In this document: one piece after another, positions 1 to 6,694 of the stretch | Numbering within the stretch: the first letter of the stretch is position 1 | How the letters are laid out: each line of letters starts with the position of its first letter | Assembly (NCBI GenBank): GCA_025363385.1 | Contig: JANYEA010000021.1 | Location: 1-45,121 of the forward strand | Direction: 5' to 3' | From: Bacteroidota bacterium | GTDB lineage: Bacteria > Bacteroidota > Bacteroidia > Chitinophagales > Chitinophagaceae | Length of the DNA: 45,121 nt | Program-made: the position numbers and the translations under genes | Notes under the pieces: generated by a model | Told to the model about the DNA's origin: nothing | Seen by the model: only the letters and a program-made list of their open reading frames with translations | Databases searched by the model: none

Positions 1-139
1 TGAAATACTACAAATTATGAGCGTATCACTGTTAGATAAAACTCGTTTACCAAGCCTTTTTGAGAACCCTTTATACCAAGATGTCAAAGATCAAAACCTT
101 ATTCAATTGAAAATCAACCTAATTTAACCGGACACTAGT
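1..139 (+). mobile_element. Right end of an IS4-like insertion sequence (partial)
   Basis: The window opens inside an insertion sequence. The transposase reading frame ends at 127, and the short stretch after it (about 129-139, ccggacactag) resembles the terminal inverted repeat of such elements. Immediately right of it, from 142, an open frame belonging to a SNF2-type helicase begins without a start codon, as expected if the IS had inserted into that gene. The left end and the matching inverted repeat lie outside the window, so the exact IS border and any target-site duplication cannot be confirmed here. Confidence 0.45.
2..127 (+). CDS. IS4-family-like transposase, C-terminal fragment
   Basis: Reading frame 2 is open from the window edge and ends at a TAA at 125-127, giving the last 41 residues of a protein. 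The stretch EILQIMSVSLLDKTRL followed by a short charged tail matches, from memory, the C-terminus of Bacteroidota IS4-type DDE transposases (typically LYEILQILSVSLFDKTPL). These residues lie downstream of the catalytic domain, so no DDE residue is visible. The gene is 5'-truncated only because the window starts inside it. Family assignment rests on this short motif and is moderate. Confidence 0.55.
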   Translation, partial: EILQIMSVSLLDKTRLPSLFENPLYQDVKDQNLIQLKINLI

Positions 140-141
140 GA

Positions 142-669
142 AGGGATGTATATCCAGTTTCTGATAATCAAGGGGGAACAACTCGTGTAGTGATTGATGA
201 ATTACAAAAAAATGAACTTAATAAAATTAAGCTTAAAAGAAAGATTTCTAACAAAGAAGATATTAAAGAAATTGTTGAGCATCCAGAGCGTTTTTTTGAT
301 GAAGAAAGTGTTGATTTTACAGTATTCTATAGTGATAGGGTGAAAGAGATTGGGGTATATAAACCTAGATTTTACCCATTTGTTTGTCCGTATAAGTCTA
401 TTTGGATTCCTGGTATTGTTATAAAGGACAGAGTGCATGGTGAAAAGCGAGTGTATTTTAAAACCTCTCATGATTTAGACGAATTCATTTCTGAGAAAAA
501 TTTAGCTCAACATACTGGCAAGGAATTCTTTGAATGGCAAGGGGCTGAAATACCAATTGATGATGCTGAAAAGTTTATTCGAATCGCTAACAAGCAGTTT
601 GACAAGCCAGATCGGCCAATAGATAATATTGAGAATTCAAATGAAAACCAAGTACTTATCATCAAATAG
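142..669 (+). pseudogene. N-terminal fragment of a broken SNF2-family helicase gene
   Basis: The frame is open from 142, just after the IS end, and runs to an in-frame TAG at 667-669. No convincing start exists; the first possible initiator is a GTG at 190, yet the codons before it read as ordinary protein. Reading past the TAG in the same frame gives about 43 more codons that lead directly into the SNF2 Q-like motif (LKDHQKEGIAWLQ) and Walker A of the gene at 799-2730. The two pieces are therefore one ancestral gene, 5'-truncated at the IS and interrupted by a nonsense codon. The fragment has no recognisable catalytic motif; it would be the region N-terminal to the helicase core. A sequencing error at the TAG cannot be excluded. 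Confidence 0.7.
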
Positions 670-798
670 AATGCTGAACTTACTGAGTATTCAGAAGGTA
701 ATGAGCAACTTAAAAATATTGATCACAATTTCTTTTCAGTTAATAATCTTTTATCAACAATTAGTTTAAAGGATCATCAAAAAGAAGGGATAGCATGG

Positions 799-2730
799 TT
801 GCAGTCATTGCAATCTAGTAATTACTGTGGCTGTCTTCTTGCGGATGATATGGGTTTGGGTAAGACACTGCAGTTATTGTATTTTATAGAGTGGCATTCT
901 TTACAAAATAATGACTCGAAACCATATTTAATAGTTGCTCCAGTTTCGTTACTTGAAAACTGGGAAAATGAATATATTAAATTCTTCTCTCCTCAAAACC
1001 TTACACTTACAAAGCTCTACGGTTCAATTAGTTTATCGAAAGAATTTAATGAATTCGAAAATATTAAGGAAGCCAAAGCACTTCAAAGGAAGCATATCAT
1101 TCTAACCAATTATGAAACAGTTAGAGCTTATCAAGCAACTCTCTGTCGGATTAATTTTGCAGTTGTTGCTTTAGATGAAGCTCAGAAAATTAAAACACCA
1201 GGAACTTTAGTAACCAATGCAAGTAAGGCATTGAAGGCAGATTTCAAAATTGCAATGACTGGAACACCAGTGGAAAATACCTTAATTGACATATGGTGCA
1301 TTATGGATTTTTCTGTACCCGGTTTATTAGGAAACGCTAAGGATTTTGCAAAAGAATTTCAGAATCCGCTTAAGAATGAAGAAACTGATGTTAAAGAGCT
1401 AGGTGAAAGGCTTCGTGAAAGAATTGGTGTATTTATAAAAAGAAGGTTAAAAAGAGACGTCGCAAAAGATTTGCCTAATAAATTTGATAATGATGCTTCT
1501 CGAGTAAAAAGAGTAATGCCAATTGCTCAATTTGAACGATATAAAATAGAAATTGAACAAGCTAAGAATGAAGAATTGTCAGGTGTAGATAAGCGTAATC
1601 AAATTTTAAAGTCGCTGTGGGCAATTCGAGACATTTCGGATCATCCATATTTAGTAGATAATCAAATTGGTAATTATAGCTCTCATGAATTAATTGAAGC
1701 ATCAGCAAAACTGCAAACAGTAATTGGACTTTTAGTAAAAATTAAGATGAAAGATGAAAAGGTGATAATTTTTGCTGATAGAAAGGAAACCCAAAAAATG
1801 TTGCAAAAGGTTATACTAGATACGTTTGGATTTTTCCCAAGTATTGTAAATGGAGATACCCCAACTTCAAAAAAAATGGAAGGGAAGTCGAAATTAAGTA
1901 GACAGCAAACAATAGATCGGTTTCAAGCTGAAGCCGGTTTCCGTGCTATAATTATGTCTCCATTAGCAGCTGGTATTGGATTAAATGTTACAAAAGCAAA
2001 TCATATAATACATTATACTAGGCATTGGAACCCTGCAAAGGAAGAGCAAGCTACAGATAGAGCTTATAGGATTGGTCAAGATAAAGATGTATATGTATAT
2101 TATCCTATGGCTGTTTTTCCGGATGAAATGATCGATGATGAAGGGAAGCCACAACTATCATTTGACGAAATTTTAGATAATTTGTTAAGTAGAAAAAAAG
2201 GATTAGCTACTAATACATTATTCCCAACTGAACAAGCTGAAGTTAACCCAGAGGAATTATTCGGTAATCTATTTGGCTTTAAAGCAAAAAGCAAACCAAC
2301 TCCTCTAAGTATAAATAATATAGATAACCTGAATCCGAATTTATTCGAAGCCTCTATTGCAGCGCTATATAGTAAACAAGGGTTTCAAGTATACTTAACT
2401 CCTTATTCGAATGACAAGGGTGTAGATTTAGTTGCCCAAAAAGGGGCTGAGAATTATTTGTTTCAAGTGAAGCAATCTAAATCTTTAGTTGGTAATGAAG
2501 CCATACAAGAAATTTATACTGCAAAAAATTACTATGATAAAATGTTTAATGAGCAGTTCCAGCTTTTTGTTATTACTAATAGCAATTATAGCCCATCAGC
2601 AGAAACCTTAGCAAGGGCGAATAAGATTAATTTAATAAAAAGGAATCAGCTCGATAAATTGATTACTGATCATGAAATTAGTATTCAAGATATCAATTAT
2701 CATGAAACACAAAGGATGCAAAAGGTTTAA
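799..2730 (+). CDS. SNF2-family helicase with C-terminal Mrr-like nuclease domain (3' part of a broken gene)
   Basis: This is the main body of a SWI2/SNF2 ATPase. Motif I is DDMGLGKT (about residues 16-23 of the ORF), motif II DEAQ, motif III TGTPVEN, and the second RecA-like lobe ends with a motif VI region QATDRAYRIGQ. The last ~120 residues form an Mrr-type restriction endonuclease fold: a GVDLVAQKG segment followed by FQVKQ, the usual D...QxK core, and a late block ending near the C-terminus. SNF2-Mrr proteins act on DNA and are common in phage-defence loci; ZorD of type I Zorya has this architecture, but no zorA, zorB or zorC is visible here. The only initiator is a TTG at 799, which would cut off the helicase Q motif. 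The natural frame continues upstream through a TAG at 667-669, so the intact protein is probably not made. The stop lies 5 bases from the convergent gene at 2736-3098. Confidence 0.8.
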   Translation: MQSLQSSNYCGCLLADDMGLGKTLQLLYFIEWHSLQNNDSKPYLIVAPVSLLENWENEYIKFFSPQNLTLTKLYGSISLSKEFNEFENIKEAKALQRKHIILTNYETVRAYQATLCRINFAVVALDEAQKIKTPGTLVTNASKALKADFKIAMTGTPVENTLIDIWCIMDFSVPGLLGNAKDFAKEFQNPLKNEETDVKELGERLRERIGVFIKRRLKRDVAKDLPNKFDNDASRVKRVMPIAQFERYKIEIEQAKNEELSGVDKRNQILKSLWAIRDISDHPYLVDNQIGNYSSHELIEASAKLQTVIGLLVKIKMKDEKVIIFADRKETQKMLQKVILDTFGFFPSIVNGDTPTSKKMEGKSKLSRQQTIDRFQAEAGFRAIIMSPLAAGIGLNVTKANHIIHYTRHWNPAKEEQATDRAYRIGQDKDVYVYYPMAVFPDEMIDDEGKPQLSFDEILDNLLSRKKGLATNTLFPTEQAEVNPEELFGNLFGFKAKSKPTPLSINNIDNLNPNLFEASIAALYSKQGFQVYLTPYSNDKGVDLVAQKGAENYLFQVKQSKSLVGNEAIQEIYTAKNYYDKMFNEQFQLFVITNSNYSPSAETLARANKINLIKRNQLDKLITDHEISIQDINYHETQRMQKV

Positions 2731-2735
2731 TAATA

Positions 2736-3098
2736 TTATTTTTTCAAATTACTGAGTAATGATTTTGCAGCTGGCATGGCTACTTCATCAGCTAGTATTG
2801 GGTTGATTTGGAAGGTAGCTTTGTTTTTAAATTTAAGTTTCAATTCATCCATCATTTCATTTCCATAAGCCATAATAAAATGAGGCTTCACTTTTGGATG
2901 CCTTTTTTTTACATCTTTCAATATGGATGAGATGTGCTGGGTAACTTCCAAGAATGAACTTTCTTTTTGTACTGCAATACCGAAACAATAATTTGAAAAA
3001 CCATCAACAGAAACTAAAAGTGAAACTTTGCCATCCATTACGGTGTTAGTGGTAATAAAGCTCATGTAAATCTTTTCCCCTGGTTTGGTTCCTTTCAT
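2736..3098 (-). CDS. Small protein with integrase-core-like (rve/RNase H) pattern lacking catalytic acids
   Basis: This 120-residue protein has no assured family. Its order of segments resembles the integrase core of IS3/IS481 transposases: DGKVSLLVSVDGFSNYCFGIAV corresponds to the usual strand pair ending in DLFSR..GWA, a helix follows, then PHFIMAYGNE where the second catalytic Asp normally sits, then ILADEVAMPAAKSLLSNLK in place of the DNA..E..LK segment. At the three catalytic positions I see Ser, Tyr and Ala, so catalysis is unlikely. It lies 55 bases downstream of the integrase gene on the same strand and may share its transcript. It could be a decayed transposase piece or a domesticated accessory factor; the complete frame with an ATG favours a maintained gene. 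Function unknown. Confidence 0.55.
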   Translation of the reverse strand: MKGTKPGEKIYMSFITTNTVMDGKVSLLVSVDGFSNYCFGIAVQKESSFLEVTQHISSILKDVKKRHPKVKPHFIMAYGNEMMDELKLKFKNKATFQINPILADEVAMPAAKSLLSNLKK

Positions 3099-3153
3099 TC
3101 GTTAAAAATAATTAAATAGACTTCAGGCTCCAAGATTATTAAGTTTTCACAAC

Positions 3154-4437
3154 TCAAGATCCGGGTTTATTCATTTCCGACTTCAAAGAATTTTGTTGAA
3201 GTTTAATTTTAAGCATCCCCATATCATCACTAACCTTTTGAGCGACAATTTTTGCATATATCTGTGTGGTACGTATTGAATTGTGCCCTAATAAGGCACT
3301 TACGGTTTCAATGGGAACACCATTACTGAGAGTAACAGTGGTGGCAAATGTGTGCCTGGCTGTGTGGGTAGTGAGATTTTTCTTGATGCCACATACATCT
3401 GCCAGTTCTTTTAAATAAGAATTGAAACGCTGGTTACTGTGGACTGGGAATACTTTATTATTCCGAACACATAACGGATGATTCTTGTATTTTTCAATAA
3501 TAGCCTCAACAATAGGGAAGATGGGTACGTTTTCTTTACATTCTGTTTTAACCCGGTTTTTCATAAACCATCGCTGGCCATCGATCATGATCTGAATATG
3601 ATCAGGCGATAACATGGCCGCATCTTTATAGGCATATCCGGTATAGCACATTGCTACATAAACATCTCTTACCTCCTGTAAGCGTTTAATTGGCAGGTGC
3701 TTATTCACCAAAAGATCCAATTCATCTTGCATGAGACGCTCGCGATCGGGATGCGTATAGGAACATTTAAATTCATTGATTGGATTCCTTGGTAACCAAT
3801 CTTTCTGTACACATAGCCAAATGATCTTTTTGGTGTTTTGGATATGCTTCATGGTGGTATTATGCTGCAGTTTTTCGGTAATGGTTAGAAAATGCTCAAA
3901 ATCTTCGGCAAAGGAATGTTTGATATTGGTTACTGGGATATCATTCAGATGATATTCATGTTTGAGAAAAGATTTGACCTTATCCAGGGTTGCTTTGAAC
4001 TTAATTAAGGTACCTGGTGCCCGATGGCCTGCTTTTACTTTTTGCTCAAATTGATCGTTATGCCATTTGAATGCATAAATCAAAGTATGGGGAACTTCTT
4101 TGATTCCTATATAAGCATTTCGGACCATCTCTGGAGTAACTACCTCATGTTGTGTAATTAATGCATTAAAGTGCTGCTGCAATTTTGCTTTTACTAAAAT
4201 GAGATGGTTATTTATAGTTTTTGCATCCTCAGAATTTCCACGAACTAAACCACTTTTGGTGTTAAACTGGGTTGGAAATACTTTATGCCCAAGCGCAAAT
4301 TGAATTCTATTTTGATTGATGGAGAGTCGAACATAAATTGGTGCTTTACTTGTTGAATCGGCCCGTTTTTTCCACAACCAAAATAAAATGGATAAATCCT
4401 GAATTGTTTTCATTGATACAGTGTTTTTAGTTAACAA
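3154..4437 (-). CDS. Tyrosine recombinase / phage-type integrase
   Basis: A 427-residue site-specific recombinase. Domains in order: an N-terminal arm-binding domain (about 15-95; WLWKKRADSTSKAPIYVRL), a SAM-like core-binding domain (about 110-215), and a catalytic domain (about 230-410) with HTARH (the HxxR box), LLGHNSIRTTQIYAKI (second His and the Tyr nucleophile). In place of the first catalytic Arg the box reads CYTGYAYKDAAML, as in IntDOT-like enzymes of Bacteroidota, which also lack that Arg. It starts 227 bases from the 3' end of tRNA-Lys and points away from it, the standard arrangement for an element integrated at a tRNA 3' end. A second ATG eight codons in (MKTIQDL) is an alternative start. 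It probably integrates or excises the island extending left out of the window. Confidence 0.92.
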   Translation of the reverse strand: MLTKNTVSMKTIQDLSILFWLWKKRADSTSKAPIYVRLSINQNRIQFALGHKVFPTQFNTKSGLVRGNSEDAKTINNHLILVKAKLQQHFNALITQHEVVTPEMVRNAYIGIKEVPHTLIYAFKWHNDQFEQKVKAGHRAPGTLIKFKATLDKVKSFLKHEYHLNDIPVTNIKHSFAEDFEHFLTITEKLQHNTTMKHIQNTKKIIWLCVQKDWLPRNPINEFKCSYTHPDRERLMQDELDLLVNKHLPIKRLQEVRDVYVAMCYTGYAYKDAAMLSPDHIQIMIDGQRWFMKNRVKTECKENVPIFPIVEAIIEKYKNHPLCVRNNKVFPVHSNQRFNSYLKELADVCGIKKNLTTHTARHTFATTVTLSNGVPIETVSALLGHNSIRTTQIYAKIVAQKVSDDMGMLKIKLQQNSLKSEMNKPGS

Positions 4438-4513
4438 ATACGGTTATTTGTTTAGCTGAATGAAATTGGCGTATTCGCTAGGATGCTTTACAGTAAAAGG
4501 TTTCCTAAGAAAA

Positions 4514-4560
4514 AGGTATCATAAAGAAAGGGAGAACCAATGATACCTCAAATGATACCT
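4514..4560. repeat. Three copies of a 9-bp sequence (atgatacct / aggtatcat) upstream of the integrase
   Basis: The 9-mer aggtatcat at 4514-4522 is the reverse complement of atgatacct, which occurs at 4540-4548 and again at 4552-4560. Two direct copies and one inverted copy within 47 bases, between an integrase start and a tRNA 3' end, is the position expected for arm-type integrase or excisionase binding sites. That role is inferred; the repeats themselves are exact. Confidence 0.6.
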
Positions 4561-4635
4561 TTTACATTGATGAAATTTGATACAGAATTGTAATTGTATG
4601 GGCTTAAAAACCACTGTTTACATGTAGAATAATAG

Positions 4636-4658
4636 AAAAAGCCACTCCTAGAAGTGGC
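4636..4658 (-). terminator. Rho-independent terminator of tRNA-Lys
   Basis: The inverted repeat gccact (4641-4646) / agtggc (4653-4658) forms a 6-bp stem with a six-base loop. On the minus strand it is followed by five U residues (complement of 4636-4640) and lies six bases beyond the tRNA 3' end, so it should end the tRNA transcript. T residues also follow on the plus side, so it may work both ways. Confidence 0.75.
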
Positions 4659-4663
4659 TTTTG

Positions 4664-4736
4664 TGATCTGGCTGGGACTCGAACCCAGGGCCCATACATT
4701 AAAAGTGTATTGCTCTACCAACTGAGCTACCAAATC
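4664..4736 (-). tRNA. tRNA-Lys (anticodon UUU)
   Basis: The minus strand folds as a full cloverleaf. The acceptor GATTTGG pairs with CCAGATC plus discriminator A, with one G-U pair. The D arm is GCTCAGTTGGTAGAGC and the anticodon loop CTTTTAA (4705-4699) gives UUU, lysine. The T arm is CTGGG-TTCGAGT-CCCAG. CCA is not encoded. The 3' end at 4664 faces the integrase gene, so this tRNA is the probable integration target of the element to its left. A second copy of the tRNA 3' sequence (the far att repeat) is not inside the window. Confidence 0.96.
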
Positions 4737-4878
4737 GATCCATTTACCTGCTTTTGGCAGATTCCCTTTCGTAATTGGGAGTGCAAAAATAGGAGTTTTT
4801 CATATCTAGCCAAATATTTATTCTAGTTTTTTATTTTAATTACTCACAGATTTGTAAACATTGGTGAACGGAACTGCT

Positions 4879-4886
4879 TAATTTTG
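4879..4886 (+). promoter_or_regulatory. Possible -7 promoter element of the SDR gene
   Basis: TAATTTTG fits the Bacteroidota TAnnTTTG box and ends 19 bases before the start codon at 4906. The nearest TTTG (4851-4854) is 24 bases upstream, longer than the usual ~19-20, so the -33 element is doubtful. Confidence 0.35.
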
Positions 4887-4905
4887 AATATTATACACAA
4901 TCTAT

Positions 4906-5709
4906 ATGTCCTATTTTACGAATAAAGTCGTGGTGATTACTGGTGGATCTGAAGGTATCGGTAAAGCACTCGTAGATTCCTTTCTTCAAATGGGTGCGAA
5001 AGTAGCAACCTGCGGGAGAAATTATGATAAGTTATACCAATTACAATCGATCTATTCTGGTAAACCCTTACTCATTCATACTGCCGATGTAAGCAAAGAA
5101 CAAGATTGCCATCAGTTTATTGAAATGGTGGTGAATTCATTCGGAACTATTGATATATTAATCAATAATGCTGGAGTATCGATGCGCTCATTGGTTTCAG
5201 ATGTAGAACTAGATACTTTACGTAAGGTAATGGACATTAATTTTTGGGGTACGGTATATTGTACCAAGTTTGCACTTCCCTATATCACAAAAAATAACGG
5301 AACTGTAGTTGGCGTATCATCTATTGCAGGTTATCGTGGATTACCCGGCAGAAGTGGATATTCTGCATCCAAATACGCTGTAAATGGCTGGTTAGAAGCA
5401 CTAAGAACCGAACTTTTGCATACCGGAACCAATATTATGTGGGTTTGCCCTGGCTATACGAAATCAAATATTCGAAACGTAGCTTTAAATAAAGAGGGTA
5501 AATCACAAATGGATACCCCCATGCGTGAAGGCGATTTGATGTCGGCCGAAGATTGTGCGGCTCATATTGTAAAAGGGATACAAAAAAGAAAAAGAACCCT
5601 AGTAATGACTTTTACTGGAAAAAGAACGGTTCTCATGAATAAGTTTTTTCCTTCACTGACTGATAAATTGGTGCATCGCTTTTTCTTTAAAAATGGTGAG
5701 CTTCAATAA
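4906..5709 (+). CDS. SDR-family NAD(P)-dependent oxidoreductase
   Basis: A 267-residue classical short-chain dehydrogenase/reductase with a Rossmann fold. The nucleotide-binding motif is TGGSEGIG (12-19), the structural motif NNAG (87-90), and the catalytic residues are Ser138/139, Tyr152 and Lys156 in YSASK. The length is typical. A basic C-terminal stretch (about 225-262) with KRKRTLVMTF and FPSLTDKLVHRFFFK resembles DltE/Dhrs7-like SDRs that lie close to membranes. The substrate cannot be read from the sequence. It is first of a short plus-strand pair with the DUF62 gene 33 bases downstream, with an AT-rich hairpin between them. Confidence 0.9.
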   Translation: MSYFTNKVVVITGGSEGIGKALVDSFLQMGAKVATCGRNYDKLYQLQSIYSGKPLLIHTADVSKEQDCHQFIEMVVNSFGTIDILINNAGVSMRSLVSDVELDTLRKVMDINFWGTVYCTKFALPYITKNNGTVVGVSSIAGYRGLPGRSGYSASKYAVNGWLEALRTELLHTGTNIMWVCPGYTKSNIRNVALNKEGKSQMDTPMREGDLMSAEDCAAHIVKGIQKRKRTLVMTFTGKRTVLMNKFFPSLTDKLVHRFFFKNGELQ

Positions 5710-5735
5710 TAAACGGGTTCTTTAATTCGTTTATT
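5708..5735 (+). terminator. AT-rich hairpin between the SDR and DUF62 genes
   Basis: An exact 8-bp inverted repeat (aataaacg at 5708-5715, cgtttatt at 5728-5735) with a 12-base loop begins at the SDR stop codon. There is no U-run after it, so termination would be weak; it may instead stabilise or partition the transcript. Confidence 0.35.
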
Positions 5736-5742
5736 AGGTAGA

Positions 5743-6564
5743 ATGCCCATTTTAACGCTGACAACTGATATTGGTCAACGAGATTATCTCGTTGGTGCCA
5801 TAAAGGGACAATTTCTCTCCGTGGATCAACGATTTCAGGTCACAGATATCACCCATTATCTATCTCAGACCAATTTTCCCCAAGCTGCCTATATCTGTTC
5901 TAATGCTTTTAAATATTATCCAGCTGGGACTTTTCATTTGGTGCTGATCAATTTATACGAAAATCCTCCTAAGCAATTACTGGTTGCTAAATACCATAAA
6001 CAAGTAATCATTTGCCCAGACAATGGCATACTAACCATGATTATAGGTGAAATGCCCAAAGAATTGATGGCACTTCCTGTAAGAGGCCAAAATACATTAT
6101 TAGAATTAACCCAACTCGTTGCAGATAGTATTATTAAAGGGGATGGTGAGAAAAGTTTCAGCTTTAAAGGTGCCGCTGCCAAACCAATTGTGGAACGTTA
6201 TCCTTTAAGACCCACCATTGGGCCTGATTGGATGGATGGACAAATTTTATTTATCGATAGTTTCGAAAACGTGGTAGTTAATATTACAAAAGATGAATTT
6301 GAAACGCATCGTAAGGGAAGGAAATTTAAAATTTTCTTACGTAGAAATGATGCGTTTGAGGATATTAGCAATAATTATACGGATGTTCCTGGAACCGAAA
6401 AATTGGCATGGTTCAATTCTGCTGGCTATCTGGAGCTCGCCTTAAGAAATGGCAATATTGCTGGTTTATTTGGATTGCAAGTTTTTAACGAACAATTACA
6501 ACAATCCAGGGCATCGATGGAGAATAAATGGTTCTATCAAACCATTAAAGTGATTTTCGAATAA
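5743..6564 (+). CDS. DUF62 family protein (SAM hydroxide adenosyltransferase-like), divergent
   Basis: A 273-residue protein of the SAM-dependent chlorinase/fluorinase/hydrolase fold. Members typically hydrolyse S-adenosylmethionine to adenosine and methionine. Seen here: the N-terminal TLTTDIGQRDYLVGAIKG (5-22), VTDITH (33-38), PDNGILT (92-98) and a C-terminal beta domain from about 165. Where the family normally has DPGVG with a nearby Arg, this protein reads INLYENPPKQ (69-78), so the Asp and Arg of the proposed Asp-Arg-His active site are not obvious. Fold assignment is confident; the reaction is less certain. Only 33 bases separate it from the SDR gene. Confidence 0.8.
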   Translation: MPILTLTTDIGQRDYLVGAIKGQFLSVDQRFQVTDITHYLSQTNFPQAAYICSNAFKYYPAGTFHLVLINLYENPPKQLLVAKYHKQVIICPDNGILTMIIGEMPKELMALPVRGQNTLLELTQLVADSIIKGDGEKSFSFKGAAAKPIVERYPLRPTIGPDWMDGQILFIDSFENVVVNITKDEFETHRKGRKFKIFLRRNDAFEDISNNYTDVPGTEKLAWFNSAGYLELALRNGNIAGLFGLQVFNEQLQQSRASMENKWFYQTIKVIFE

Positions 6565-6694
6565 GGATAATAACTACTAATTCCCAACTCCCTTTTTAAG
6601 TTTGTACATTTTTACAGTATTTTCGCATCCCATGATGATGCAGCAATGCTCATTCGGATCATTAAATTATCAATCAATAAATAGTTAATCAGCT

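Noticed and set aside
799..2730. Type I Zorya ZorD as the identity of the helicase-nuclease
   Set aside because: The architecture is similar, but no zorA, zorB or zorC is present and the N-terminus is lost, so the name is not justified.
4548..4733. A 61-residue minus-strand reading frame across tRNA-Lys
   Set aside because: It is the tRNA sequence and its terminator read as protein; the cloverleaf is complete.
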